DNA from: Massiliimalia timonensis
Lineage (GTDB): Bacteria; Bacillota; Clostridia; Oscillospirales; Ruminococcaceae
NCBI RefSeq assembly: GCF_900186585.1
Contig: NZ_FYDD01000004.1
Span: 434,001-498,000 of the forward strand
Length of the DNA stretch: 64,000 nt
Direction: 5' to 3'
Shown: piece by piece, positions 51,923 to 60,290 of the stretch
Layout: each line of letters opens with the position of its first letter
Position numbering within the stretch: position 1 is the stretch's first letter
Notes under the pieces: model-generated
What the model was told of the DNA's origin: nothing
What the model saw: the letters and a program-made list of their open reading frames with translations, nothing else
The model's database searches: none
Program-made: the position numbers and the translations under genes

Positions 51923-52741
51923 ATGGAATCCGCAGCTTTAACTTTTAAGGTGATTACCTTTAATCTGCGCAAGGATAGTTTCTTGGACCGGCAAAACCGG
52001 TGGAATTACCGTAAATATATGGTATCTGATTTTATTCGGAAATCAGGTGCGGCCGTAGTAGGCGTTCAGGAGTTGATGCCCAAGATGAAAAAGGATATCA
52101 TGGACAATCTTTCTGAATACCAGCTGTTTGGAAAGGGGAGAAGCAAGCGGCTTTTTAACGAGCATTCTGATATTTTAGTCCGAAATGATAACTTAGAAGC
52201 AAAATTTTTAAAGACGATCTGGCTTTCCAAGCGTCCGGAGAAGTTTGGCAGCCATGCGTTTTTGGCGTTTTTCCCCCGCATTTGTACGATCTGTGAAGTC
52301 ACGTTTAAGGACAGTGGGAAAAAGGTTCGGGTATTTAACGCACACTTTGACCATATCTCTGGTTTTGCACGGAAGGTCGGGCTGGAGATGATACTAGAGT
52401 ACATGGACAAGTTCCAGCAGGAATCGCCGATGCCGATGGTGCTGATGGGGGATTTTAACGTCCGGCCCGACAACAAGCTGGTGGAACGGCTACGCAAAAA
52501 CAAGCATCGGTTCCCCAATATCAAATTGGTAGATGCATACGCATATGCCAACGGGCAGGTCGAGTCCTTAAATACCTATCACGGCTTTAAGGGGACCACA
52601 AAGGGAAACGCGCGGCTGGATTATATTTTTGTGTCGGATGATCTGGAGGTAGTCAACACCTATGTAGACCATACGGCAAAGGACGGGAAATTTTTGTCTG
52701 ATCATTATCCGATCGTTGCGACCCTGCAATTTAAGAATTAA
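51923..52741 (+). CDS. Endonuclease/exonuclease/phosphatase (EEP) family protein
   Basis: A cytoplasmic metal-dependent phosphodiesterase of 272 aa. The DNase I-like fold motifs are visible: VITFNLRKDS, VGVQEL (Glu), FNAHFDH, LMGDFNVRPDN, LDYIFVSDD and SDHYPIVATL (His). It has no signal peptide. AAGGTGAAAG lies upstream of the ATG at 51923. It could act on nucleic acid, lipid head groups or phospho-sugars, and no partner gives a clue. The LacI-type regulator follows 67 bp downstream. Confidence 0.85.
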   Translation: MESAALTFKVITFNLRKDSFLDRQNRWNYRKYMVSDFIRKSGAAVVGVQELMPKMKKDIMDNLSEYQLFGKGRSKRLFNEHSDILVRNDNLEAKFLKTIWLSKRPEKFGSHAFLAFFPRICTICEVTFKDSGKKVRVFNAHFDHISGFARKVGLEMILEYMDKFQQESPMPMVLMGDFNVRPDNKLVERLRKNKHRFPNIKLVDAYAYANGQVESLNTYHGFKGTTKGNARLDYIFVSDDLEVVNTYVDHTAKDGKFLSDHYPIVATLQFKN

Positions 52742-52808
52742 CAGCATCAGCGGGCGGAAGCGTCCGCTGTTCCTTTCTGCAAAAAGAGGACGGAGGAACA
52801 AGAATACA

Positions 52809-53828
52809 ATGGCGGTAACTATCAAACAAATTGCGGAGCTGGCGGGGGTATCCCGCGGGACGGTCGACCGGGCGTTGAATCACCGTGCTGGCGTAAAAAA
52901 AGAAGTGGCGGAACGGATCTTGCAGATCGCCAAAGAGCTCAATTACCGTCCTAACGCAGTGGCAAAAGCCCTTGCCAACACCAACAAGCCCTGCCTGATC
53001 GGAGTGCTGATGAACTCGGATGGCAATGAATTTTTTGACGAGGTGCTGGCTGGGATCCGCAAGGCGAAAAAAGAAATCGAAAGCTTTGGCGTAAGCATTT
53101 CCTTGAGGATGATGAAGGGATTTGATGTGTCAAAACAGTTGGGATTGATCGAACAGCTCAGGGAGGAGGGGATCGCCGCACTGGCCATTACCCCGATCGA
53201 CGATCCGGTTATTATTGACGCTTTGAACAGCCTTTCTCGGGAAGGGATCGCGGTGACTACCCTTAATGCGGATGTGGAGGGGGTTGAAAAAATCGCCTTT
53301 GTGGGTTGTGATTACCAGAAAAGCGGGCAGATCGCCGGCGGTTTAATGGGACTGTTTACCGGCGGTACGGCAAAGGTGGGCGTGATCACTGGCTCTGCCA
53401 AGATGCTGGGGCATAATTTGCGGATACAAGGCTTTTCCGAAATCGCTGGGCGTGATTTTCCGGAGATGGAGATTATAGAGGTGGTGGAGAACAACGACGA
53501 CAACATCCAGTCCTACTACTGCACCGTTAAGCTTTTAAAAGAGCATCAGGAGATCAACGCCCTTTATGTTGCGGCAGCCGGGGTGCGGGGTGCGGTAGAA
53601 GCCGCGGAGGTTGACGGCAGGAAGATCACCATCCTTACCCACGATGAAACGCCGTATGTGATGGGAAAGCTAAAAGACGGCGTGATTCAGGCAACGATAG
53701 GGCAGCAGCCTTTTTCTCAGGGATATTTGACGATACGCACATTGTTTGACTACTTAATGTACCAGAAAAAGCCGAAGCAGGTCCAGCATTACACCCAAAA
53801 TGAAATTAAGATCAAATACAGCCTGTGA
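52809..53828 (+). CDS. LacI-family transcriptional regulator
   Basis: A sugar-responsive repressor or activator of 339 aa. The helix-turn-helix is TIKQIAELAGVSRGTVDRALNHRAGV (residues about 4-29) with hinge ELNYRPNAVAKALAN. The rest is a periplasmic-binding-protein-like effector domain (IGVLMNSDGNEFFDEVLAGI, GIAALAITPIDDPVII, ALYVAAAGVRGAVEA). GTVDRALN in the recognition helix is typical of the inositol/ribose-type subgroup. GGAGGAAC lies upstream of the ATG. Next to manA and glk, which suggests mannose- or glucose-linked regulation. Confidence 0.9.
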   Translation: MAVTIKQIAELAGVSRGTVDRALNHRAGVKKEVAERILQIAKELNYRPNAVAKALANTNKPCLIGVLMNSDGNEFFDEVLAGIRKAKKEIESFGVSISLRMMKGFDVSKQLGLIEQLREEGIAALAITPIDDPVIIDALNSLSREGIAVTTLNADVEGVEKIAFVGCDYQKSGQIAGGLMGLFTGGTAKVGVITGSAKMLGHNLRIQGFSEIAGRDFPEMEIIEVVENNDDNIQSYYCTVKLLKEHQEINALYVAAAGVRGAVEAAEVDGRKITILTHDETPYVMGKLKDGVIQATIGQQPFSQGYLTIRTLFDYLMYQKKPKQVQHYTQNEIKIKYSL

Positions 53829-53843
53829 CGTGTCTTTGCTTGG

Positions 53844-53872
53844 TTGACCCTGACGGTAAATTATGGTATCCT
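53844..53872 (+). promoter_or_regulatory. manA promoter
   Basis: TTGACC (53844-53849), 17-bp spacer, TATCCT (53867-53872), 40 bp before the manA ATG. Confidence 0.6.
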
Positions 53873-53911
53873 ATCAAGTAAGAAGACCAGTTGGAGAGTG
53901 AGGAAAAACGG

Positions 53912-54877
53912 ATGCGGTATCCATTAAAATTGACTGCGCCGCTGAAAGACTATCTTTGGGGCGGACAGCGGCTGAAACAGGAATATGGAAAACAGTCAGA
54001 GCTTCCGAAGATAGCGGAAAGCTGGGAACTTTCCTGCCATAAGGACGGCACCAGTGTGATCACAAATGGGGAAGCGGCAGGCTTGCTTTTAAGCGATTAT
54101 ATTGAGCAGCAGGGCAAGGAGATATTAGGCAGTAACGCGGGCTCCTTTGAATATTTCCCGATGCTGATCAAATTGATCGATGCCGCGGACTGTTTATCAG
54201 TACAGGTACACCCGGATAATGAATACGCGCTGCGGGTAGAGGGCGAGTACGGGAAAACGGAGATGTGGTATATCGTAGACTGCGAAGAAGGCGCTTCGCT
54301 GATTTATGGGTTCGATAGGGAGATCAGCCGGGAGGAATTTGCCCGCCGGATCGAAGAAAACACCTTGCTGGAGGTAGTGCGCCAGGTCCCGGTCCACAAG
54401 GGCGACGTCTTTTTCATTGAAGCGGGTACTTTGCATGCGATCGGAAAAGGGATCCTGATCGCGGAGATCCAGCAAAATTCCAATACAACTTACCGCGTTT
54501 ATGATTTTGGCAGGGTAGGCCCTGACGGAAAGCCGCGCCAGTTGCATGTGGAAAAGGCACTGGAGGTGACCAGCCTGAAGCCGGTTTCCCGGAAGCCGGA
54601 ACCAGAAAGCAAGCCGGAGCAAAAACGTGGATATACAGACACCCTGCTTGCGCACTGCGAATACTTTACTGTGCGCCGTTTGGAGATCGAGTACTGTGCA
54701 CAGCTTATGGCGGATGCATCTTCGTTCCAGTCTTTGCTGGTGCTTGACGGGGAAATGGAACTGGATTATGGTTTTGACAGTATTGCCCTGTTCAAGGGGG
54801 ACAGCGTATTGGTTCCTGCGGACATGGGGGAATATGAACTGACTGGAAGCGGCACTGTGCTGCTAAGCAGCCTATAA
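53912..54877 (+). CDS. manA: Mannose-6-phosphate isomerase, class I
   Basis: A zinc enzyme that interconverts mannose 6-phosphate and fructose 6-phosphate, 321 aa. YPLKLTAPLKDYLWGGQRL, AESWELSCHKDG, FPMLIKLIDAADCLSVQVHPD (zinc His and Glu), GKTEMWYIVDCEEG and EAGTLHAIGKGILIAEIQQNSNTTYRVYDFGR are standard. The ATG at 53912 follows GTGAGGAAAAACGG. The ROK kinase starts 47 bp downstream. Together with the beta-mannosidase at the right end of the window, it could feed mannose into glycolysis. Confidence 0.93.
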   Translation: MRYPLKLTAPLKDYLWGGQRLKQEYGKQSELPKIAESWELSCHKDGTSVITNGEAAGLLLSDYIEQQGKEILGSNAGSFEYFPMLIKLIDAADCLSVQVHPDNEYALRVEGEYGKTEMWYIVDCEEGASLIYGFDREISREEFARRIEENTLLEVVRQVPVHKGDVFFIEAGTLHAIGKGILIAEIQQNSNTTYRVYDFGRVGPDGKPRQLHVEKALEVTSLKPVSRKPEPESKPEQKRGYTDTLLAHCEYFTVRRLEIEYCAQLMADASSFQSLLVLDGEMELDYGFDSIALFKGDSVLVPADMGEYELTGSGTVLLSSL

Positions 54878-54924
54878 CGCAAAAACTGCGTGAATATAAT
54901 AAGAAGAAAACAGGGGGAAAACAG

Positions 54925-55881
54925 ATGAAATATTATGTAGGGATCGACTTGGGCGGCACAAATGTCGTTGCCGGCGTGGTCAATGAAAATTATGAGATCT
55001 TGGTAAAGGAAAGCTGCAAAACAAAACCGGAACGTGGTGCGGACGCAGTAATTGCTGATATTGCCCAAACCACGAAGCGTGCACTGGAAAAGGCAGAACT
55101 GACAGTGGATCAGGTGGAATGGATCGGAATCGGCTCTCCGGGATCTGCGAACAAGGATACCGGAATGATCGAGTACTCCAATAATTTGGATTGGTATGAT
55201 GTTCCGCTGGTAGAAAAACTGGAAAAACTGCTAAATAAAAAGGTTTACATTGAAAATGACGCCAACGCGGCGGCTTATGGGGAATACCTTGCCGGCGCGG
55301 GAAAGGGCTGTACTTCTTTGGTGGCGATCACTCTTGGCACCGGCGTTGGCGGCGGAGTCATCATCGACGGGAAAATTTTGACCGGTTCTAACTTTGCAGG
55401 CGCTGAACTGGGCCATACTGTGATCGAGGTGGATGGCCGTCCATGTACCTGCGGCAGATTAGGTTGCTTTGAAGCATATGCTTCTGCAACTGGCCTGATC
55501 AATATGACAAAAGAAGCCATGGAAGAGCACAAGGATTCTAAGATGTGGGAACTGTGCGAGGGCGACATCAATAAAGCAAACGGACGCACCTCCTTTGATG
55601 GGATGCGCGCAGGCGATGCCGCGGCCAAAGCAGTCGTTGACATGTATATCAAATATTTGAGTGTTGGGATCGCCAACATGATCAATATTTTCCAGCCGCA
55701 GATCCTTTGTATCGGCGGGGGGATCTCTAAGGAAGGAGATACCCTGATCGTTCCGCTGACAGAGTTGGTCAATGAAAACAACTATGTCCGCGACCCCGCA
55801 AAGCGGACAAAGATCATTCCGGCGGCGCTGCGCAACGATGCGGGCCTGATCGGAGCAGCAATGCTTGGGCTGGAAGCATGA
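54925..55881 (+). CDS. glk: ROK-family glucokinase
   Basis: Phosphorylates glucose with ATP, 318 aa. The ATP motif GIDLGGTNVVAGVV opens the protein, followed by IGIGSPGSANKDTG, IENDANAAAYGEYLAGAGKG with catalytic Asp, ITLGTGVGGGVIIDG, and the ROK zinc motif EVDGRPCTCGRLGCFEAYAS. CIGGGISKEGD completes the second ATP site. GGGGGAAAAC lies upstream of the ATG. Probably the second gene of a manA-glk unit and terminated by a hairpin. Confidence 0.93.
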   Translation: MKYYVGIDLGGTNVVAGVVNENYEILVKESCKTKPERGADAVIADIAQTTKRALEKAELTVDQVEWIGIGSPGSANKDTGMIEYSNNLDWYDVPLVEKLEKLLNKKVYIENDANAAAYGEYLAGAGKGCTSLVAITLGTGVGGGVIIDGKILTGSNFAGAELGHTVIEVDGRPCTCGRLGCFEAYASATGLINMTKEAMEEHKDSKMWELCEGDINKANGRTSFDGMRAGDAAAKAVVDMYIKYLSVGIANMINIFQPQILCIGGGISKEGDTLIVPLTELVNENNYVRDPAKRTKIIPAALRNDAGLIGAAMLGLEA

Positions 55882-55897
55882 TCATATTGATATTAGG

Positions 55898-55931
55898 AAA
55901 ACGCCGGACAGGAGCCTGTTCGGCGTTTTTG
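55898..55931 (+). terminator. Rho-independent terminator after glk
   Basis: AAAACGCCGGACAGG pairs with CCTGTTCGGCGTTTT (one G-U pair) and ends with T5. Confidence 0.87.
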
Positions 55932-55966
55932 CATCATACTTGGAGGAAATAAATTCAAAAAAGCAC

Positions 55967-56017
55967 TTGACAATTTTTGAAAATTTGTTATACTATAATA
56001 GTAATCATTACTATTAT
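55967..56017 (+). promoter_or_regulatory. perR promoter and PerR/Fur box
   Basis: TTGACA (55967-55972), 16-bp spacer, TATACT (55989-55994). A perfect 11-1-11 palindrome, ATAATAGTAAT-C-ATTACTATTAT (55995-56017), directly follows the -10 and covers the expected start site. It resembles PerR/Fur boxes and points to autorepression of the gene that follows. Confidence 0.85.
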
Positions 56018-56035
56018 TATATTGGAGGCTGAACA

Positions 56036-56449
56036 ATGAAGTACTCCCGGCAAAGAGAATTGATCCTTCGCACTGTTCAAGAGCATCCAATTCATCCAAC
56101 TGCAGATGATGTGTATGCCATGCTGAAACAAGCAGAGCCGAATTTGAGTTTGGGAACGGTCTACCGTAACCTGAATTTTTTGGCTGATCATAAAATGATC
56201 CGTAAAATTTTAGTGCCTAACGCATCTGACCGCTTTGACGGGATGATGGATGATCATCACCATATGCTTTGCACCCAATGCGGGGAGATATTTGATTTAG
56301 AGCACGATCTGGCAGAAGAGCTTTCCAAGGAGATTTTGCAGAAAACAGGTTTTCAGATGAACCGTTGCGGCTTGATGGTCCTGGGGATTTGCGCGCATTG
56401 CCGAAAGGAATCGTTGATCCCAGCTACAGAGCTGAGAAATAAAATTTGA
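56036..56449 (+). CDS. perR: PerR-type Fur-family peroxide regulator
   Basis: A metal-dependent repressor of oxidative stress genes, 137 aa. The winged helix carries [24 protein letters not shown] and [22 protein letters not shown]. The C-terminal part has the regulatory-site cluster [20 protein letters not shown] and the second zinc cysteine pair in GICAHC. An Asp in EIFDLE and His37-like His in HPTADD match PerR rather than Fur. GGAGG lies upstream of the ATG. It is 16 bp from rubrerythrin, a natural partner. Confidence 0.9.
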   Translation: MKYSRQRELILRTVQEHPIHPTADDVYAMLKQAEPNLSLGTVYRNLNFLADHKMIRKILVPNASDRFDGMMDDHHHMLCTQCGEIFDLEHDLAEELSKEILQKTGFQMNRCGLMVLGICAHCRKESLIPATELRNKI

Positions 56450-56465
56450 AAGTGAGGAAATAAAA

Positions 56466-57005
56466 ATGAATTTAAAAGGAACAAAAACAGAACAAAACTT
56501 AATGACTGCTTTTGCAGGCGAATCACAGGCAAGAAACAAATATACATACTACGCTTCTAAAGCAAAAAAAGAGGGCTACAACCAGATCGCAGATCTGTTC
56601 TTAGAAACTGCGAACAACGAAAAAGAACACGCAAAGATTTGGTTTAAACTGCTTCATGACGGCGCGATCGCTGACACCATGACCAACCTAAAAGACGCTG
56701 CGGCCGGCGAAAACTATGAGTGGACCGATATGTATGCGACCTTTGCAAAGGAAGCAAAAGAAGAAGGCTTTGAGCAGATCGCTTATTTGTTTGAAGCTGT
56801 TGGTGAGATCGAAAAAGAACACGAGCAGCGCTACCTCAAGCTGTTGAGCAACGTGGAGGGCAAACTGGTATTCTCCAGAGATGGCGATATGATTTGGCAG
56901 TGTGCAAACTGCGGACACCTTCACATTGGAAAAGCTGCGCCGGAGGTATGCCCGGTATGTTCACACCCGAAAGCTTATTTCCAGATCAAGGCAGAAAACT
57001 ATTAA
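56466..57005 (+). CDS. Rubrerythrin
   Basis: An NADH-linked peroxide reductase of anaerobes that destroys hydrogen peroxide. The protein of 179 aa has the ferritin-like diiron part ([22 protein letters not shown] with Glu, [28 protein letters not shown]) and a C-terminal rubredoxin domain ([24 protein letters not shown]). AGTGAGGA lies upstream of the ATG. It is in the PerR operon and is expected to be derepressed by peroxide. A strong terminator follows. Confidence 0.95.
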   Translation: MNLKGTKTEQNLMTAFAGESQARNKYTYYASKAKKEGYNQIADLFLETANNEKEHAKIWFKLLHDGAIADTMTNLKDAAAGENYEWTDMYATFAKEAKEEGFEQIAYLFEAVGEIEKEHEQRYLKLLSNVEGKLVFSRDGDMIWQCANCGHLHIGKAAPEVCPVCSHPKAYFQIKAENY

Positions 57006-57016
57006 TGCAGTGATAC

Positions 57017-57053
57017 AAAAAACCGGAATGGAATTGTCCTTCCGGTTTTTTTG
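57017..57053 (+). terminator. Rho-independent terminator after rubrerythrin
   Basis: AAAAAACCGGAA and TTCCGGTTTTTTT form a 12-bp stem with an 11-nt loop. The next promoter's -35 is inside this loop. Confidence 0.88.
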
Positions 57054-57062
57054 TGTTATAAT
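57034..57062 (+). promoter_or_regulatory. Promoter of the D-Asp ligase gene
   Basis: TTGTCC (57034-57039), 17-bp spacer, TATAAT (57057-57062), overlapping the terminator of the upstream gene. Confidence 0.55.
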
Positions 57063-57173
57063 AAAAATGGACAAGTTTTCAGTTAGCTGCCTGAAAAATC
57101 CTGTCTTCTTTTAAAAAAATCAGGCATACTAATACTGATTGCCCCACTACACGATATTAGGAGACGAAGCGAC

Positions 57174-58391
57174 GTGAAATTAGAAGAGAGAGAGTTTATC
57201 CCGGTTATTTTAGGCGGGGATATTACCACCTATAGCTTGGCAAGAAGCTTCCATGAAGAATACCATATTAGATCCATTGCAATTAGCATGCAGAAAAACT
57301 GGCTGAATTCCTATTCCAGTATTATCGAAAACATCATCGTTCCCAATATGCACAAGGAGGAGATTTTTTTAAAGACTCTGCTCGATTTGGGAGAGAAACG
57401 GGGAAAGGACAAAAAGCTGATCCTGATTGCCTGCGGCGACTGGTATGTCCGGCTTATCATTGAACACCGGAAAGAGCTGTCCCCCTATTATGTGATCCCG
57501 TATATTGAAGAGGACCTGATGAACCGTCTGGTCTTAAAGGACAGCTTTTACGAGATCTGCGACCAAACGGGTGTGCCTTATCCCAAAACCTTTGTGTATG
57601 ACTGCAAAGAGAAAAATGAACTGGATCTGCCATTTGGTTTTCCGGTCATCGCCAAACCTGCGAGCAGTGCCCAGTACCACTATGCGGAATTTAAGGGAAA
57701 GAAAAAGGTTTTCAAATTTGAGACCATGGATCAGTTGCGCGCCATGCTAAAAGAGCTGGAGACCAGCTCCTATGACTATAAATTCCTGATTCAGGATTTT
57801 ATTCCAGGTGACGATACCTACATGAACATCCTGACCTGTTACTGCGACCGCAACTCTAAGGTGCGTTTCATGTCCTTTGGCAGAACCTTGATGGAGGATC
57901 AGGGGCCAATGGCGATCGGGAACCCGGTCGCGATCATCAATGAAGTGAAGCTGGATGTGATGAACAAAGCGAAAAAAATGCTGGAAGAGGTGGGCTACAC
58001 AGGCTTTGCCAATTTTGACATCAAATATGATATGCGGGACCATTCCTACCGTTATTTTGAAATCAACACCCGGCTGGGCCGCAGCAATTTTTATGTGACC
58101 GGCAGCGGGTTCAACGCAGTAAAATGGATTGTGGATGATTTGATCTATCATAAGGATTTTGCGGAGGAACCGGTCATTGCCGACCGTGAAAACCTGTATA
58201 CAGTGATCCCAAAATCTATCATCATGAAATATGTACAGGATGAAAAACTGAAAGAACAGGTGGAGCGGCTGTACCGTGAGGGAAAGGTCTCCAACCCAAT
58301 TGATTACAAAGGGGACACGAATCTAATCCATAAGCTGTATGCAAAATACTTTATGATGAAGCAGAAAAAACGCTTTGAAGCTTATCTGTAA
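57174..58391 (+). CDS. ATP-grasp D-aspartate ligase (Aslfm-like), cell-wall cross-bridge
   Basis: A carboxylate-amine ligase of the ATP-grasp fold, 405 aa. REFIPVILGGDITTYSLARSFHEEY begins the pre-ATP domain; GFPVIAKPASSAQYHYAEFKGKKKVFKF is the ATP-binding lysine region; FLIQDFIPGDDTYMNILTCY gives the second ATP residues; FANFDIKYDMRDHSYRYFEINTRLGRSNFY contains the metal-binding Glu and Asn. It resembles the Enterococcus faecium enzyme that adds D-Asp to the peptidoglycan lysine. A GTG at 57174 follows TAGGAG. An aspartate racemase is 28 bp downstream, the same pairing as in E. faecium. Confidence 0.85.
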   Translation: MKLEEREFIPVILGGDITTYSLARSFHEEYHIRSIAISMQKNWLNSYSSIIENIIVPNMHKEEIFLKTLLDLGEKRGKDKKLILIACGDWYVRLIIEHRKELSPYYVIPYIEEDLMNRLVLKDSFYEICDQTGVPYPKTFVYDCKEKNELDLPFGFPVIAKPASSAQYHYAEFKGKKKVFKFETMDQLRAMLKELETSSYDYKFLIQDFIPGDDTYMNILTCYCDRNSKVRFMSFGRTLMEDQGPMAIGNPVAIINEVKLDVMNKAKKMLEEVGYTGFANFDIKYDMRDHSYRYFEINTRLGRSNFYVTGSGFNAVKWIVDDLIYHKDFAEEPVIADRENLYTVIPKSIIMKYVQDEKLKEQVERLYREGKVSNPIDYKGDTNLIHKLYAKYFMMKQKKRFEAYL

Positions 58392-58419
58392 AATGTAAAA
58401 AAAGGGAGAGAATAAGCGA

Positions 58420-59142
58420 ATGAAGCCACAGTTAGTAGGGATCATAGGCGGTGTCGGACCGATGGCTACTGTGTATTTTATGGAGATGGTTCTCAATAAA
58501 ACACGAGCGGCACGGGATCAGGATCATTTGGATATGCTGGTTTCTAACCATGCTACGATCCCGGACCGGACCGACTTTCTTTTAGGGAAAAGCAGTGAAT
58601 CGCCGTTGCAGGCGATGATCGCAGATGCCAAGACCTTGCAGAATGCCGGCTGTGATTTTGTGGTGCTGCCCTGCAATACTGCACATTACTTTTTTGAGGC
58701 GGTTCAGGAGTCGATCCACATCCCTTTATTGAATATCATTGAGGAAACGGTAAAAAGATGCTTGGCAAAGGTCCCGCAGCTTCGGACGATCGGTGTGATG
58801 GCAACCGAAGGGACGATCTACACTAATACTTATGCCCTTGCCTGTGAAAAATATGGCTTAAGTTGCCTTTATCCGGGAGCAGACGTTCAGAAGCAGGTTT
58901 CTTCCATGATTTATGATAAGGTGAAAGCAGGGAAAAAGGTAGGGAAGGAAGAATTCCTTTCTGTGGTCAACACCCTGCGGAAGATGGGTTGCGGGGCGAT
59001 TGTGCTGGGCTGCACAGAGCTTTCTGTAGCGTTTGCAGATCTTCAGCTGGAACAAGAATGCCCTGATGTGGTGGATTCGCTGACTGTTTTGGCAGAACAG
59101 ACGATTTTATTTGCCGGCAAAGAACTAAAAGAAGAAGTTTGA
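58420..59142 (+). CDS. Aspartate/glutamate racemase family protein
   Basis: Converts L-Asp to D-Asp with two catalytic cysteines, 240 aa. GIIGGVGPMATVYFMEMV at the N-terminus, the first cysteine motif VVLPCNTAHYF and the second VLGCTELSVAF are visible. GAGAATAAGC lies upstream. It follows the ATP-grasp ligase directly, so it most likely supplies the D-Asp for the peptidoglycan cross-bridge. It ends at a perfect 15-bp palindromic terminator. Confidence 0.92.
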   Translation: MKPQLVGIIGGVGPMATVYFMEMVLNKTRAARDQDHLDMLVSNHATIPDRTDFLLGKSSESPLQAMIADAKTLQNAGCDFVVLPCNTAHYFFEAVQESIHIPLLNIIEETVKRCLAKVPQLRTIGVMATEGTIYTNTYALACEKYGLSCLYPGADVQKQVSSMIYDKVKAGKKVGKEEFLSVVNTLRKMGCGAIVLGCTELSVAFADLQLEQECPDVVDSLTVLAEQTILFAGKELKEEV

Positions 59143-59146
59143 TTAG

Positions 59147-59176
59147 AAAACGGTACAGAAATTTCTGTACCGTTTT
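59147..59176 (+). terminator. Perfect palindromic terminator after the racemase gene
   Basis: AAAACGGTACAGAAA pairs perfectly with TTTCTGTACCGTTTT, no loop needed. The T-run is only 4 long. Confidence 0.7.
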
Positions 59177-59400
59177 GTGGTGTCTGACAAAAAGAGCGGG
59201 CAAAACTATCGTTTTTTCTTTGGGTGTGGTATAATGACGGTAAACGGTCTGTTACCGTCCCCCAAATGGTTCTCAGAACGAGGATCTTTCGCGTCTGGCG
59301 GCACCGCCGTTTTTATCATGGTAGATTTAGCAAGTATCATAAAAGGGTTAAACGGGTCGTTTACTATCCCACATCGTAAAAAAGAGAGGGGAAAAAGCAG
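59177..59400 (+). other. Leader region with promoter and small hairpins
   Basis: TATAAT at 59229-59234 (TGG extended) starts a leader of about 160 nt before the next gene. It can form GGCGG-CA-CCGCC followed by GTTTTTAT (about 59297-59314), a short terminator-like hairpin. A matching GTAAAC/GTTTAC pair lies at 59238 and 59355. This may be an attenuator for 59401. An open frame through it has no start site and is not called. Confidence 0.35.
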
Positions 59401-59724
59401 GTGCATTATAAAAAATTGAACGCGTTTCGTTTTTTCCTGACCCAGGAAGAATGCGGACGTGAGGATGTGGAGATCACCGTGGAGTACCGCGTAGACCAAA
59501 GCGAGCCTAAACGCGGGAACTGCTTTGTGGATTATTGGCTCAATTTGAAAGATTATGGGTTTCGCAGTCATATTGCAGGGGTTTGGCTGACTGCGGACAA
59601 GGACACGATCCTGCCTAAAATAAAAGCCCACATGCTCCCAAAACTCAAGGAGCAGATTCGTACCTACGAGCAGTATATCAAATGGATCGAAGAAGCGGAA
59701 GAACGGAATGAGGACGAGGGATAG
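59401..59724 (+). CDS. Small protein of unknown function
   Basis: 107 aa, no recognised family. A GTG at 59401 follows GAGGGGAAAAAGC. The protein is mixed alpha/beta: VEITVEYRVDQSEPKRGNCFVDYWL, then HIAGVWLTADKD and a long acidic C-terminal helix KLKEQIRTYEQYIKWIEEAEERNEDEG. It is cytoplasmic by appearance. It precedes the VOC protein gene by 43 bp. Confidence 0.65.
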   Translation: MHYKKLNAFRFFLTQEECGREDVEITVEYRVDQSEPKRGNCFVDYWLNLKDYGFRSHIAGVWLTADKDTILPKIKAHMLPKLKEQIRTYEQYIKWIEEAEERNEDEG

Positions 59725-59767
59725 CGGAGTCCGGTTCCTGTAATAAACGAATGGAGGATATATCATC

Positions 59768-60178
59768 ATGAGTATCAAAGCACAAGGGTTAGCGCATGTT
59801 GGGATTCCGTGTACTGACCTGAACAAAAGCATCACCTTTTATCAGCAGTTTGGATTTGAAGTAGCAGCGCGTCTGGAGGGGTGGAACGGCTATAATATAG
59901 CCATGATCCGCAGCGGGGACTGCACCGTTGAGTTATACCAGTCATTGGACGCTGAAGAGCGCGCTGGGATCGCCGCACGTGCGGATGGCCACGTTGACCA
60001 TATTGCAGTGATGGTAGACGATTTGGACGAAATGAACCGTTACTGTCAGGAAAAAGGGTATGAAGTGGTTTCCAACGGGATTGAATCCATGCCGATCTTT
60101 GCACCGGCAAGCTGCCGGTATTTCTTTATTACCGGCCCGGATGGAGAGCGTCTGGAATTTGTCGAAGTAAAAGACTGA
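59768..60178 (+). CDS. VOC-superfamily (glyoxalase-like) metalloprotein
   Basis: 136 aa with the paired beta-alpha-beta-beta-beta modules of the glyoxalase/dioxygenase fold. LAHVGIPCTDLNKSITFYQQFGF opens with a metal His; VELYQSL and HVDHIAVMVDDLDEMNRYCQEKGYE give the second His; FFITGPDGERLEFVEV gives the Glu. It fits lactoylglutathione-lyase-like or methylmalonyl-CoA epimerase-like proteins, but the substrate is unknown. GGAGGAT lies upstream of the ATG. Confidence 0.88.
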   Translation: MSIKAQGLAHVGIPCTDLNKSITFYQQFGFEVAARLEGWNGYNIAMIRSGDCTVELYQSLDAEERAGIAARADGHVDHIAVMVDDLDEMNRYCQEKGYEVVSNGIESMPIFAPASCRYFFITGPDGERLEFVEVKD

Positions 60179-60186
60179 TCAACGAG

Positions 60187-60222
60187 AAAAAGGGCGGCTT
60201 ACCGGGTAGGCCGCCCTTTTTT
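60187..60222 (+). terminator. Rho-independent terminator
   Basis: AAAAGGGCGGCtTACC and GGTAgGCCGCCCTTTT pair with one mismatch and are followed by TT. Confidence 0.85.
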
Positions 60223-60227
60223 GTGAG

Positions 60228-60256
60228 TTTACAAATCAGAAGAAACACTATATAAT
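60228..60256 (+). promoter_or_regulatory. hydE promoter
   Basis: TTTACA (60228-60233), 17-bp spacer, TATAAT (60251-60256), 34 bp before the ATG. Confidence 0.75.
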
Positions 60257-60290
60257 CAAAGGAAAGATGAAACAATAAAGGACGAGAGCC

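Noticed and set aside
59177-59419. 80-codon frame in the leader before the unknown 107-aa gene
   Set aside because: There is no ribosome binding site, it contains a -10 promoter box, and it overlaps the following gene.
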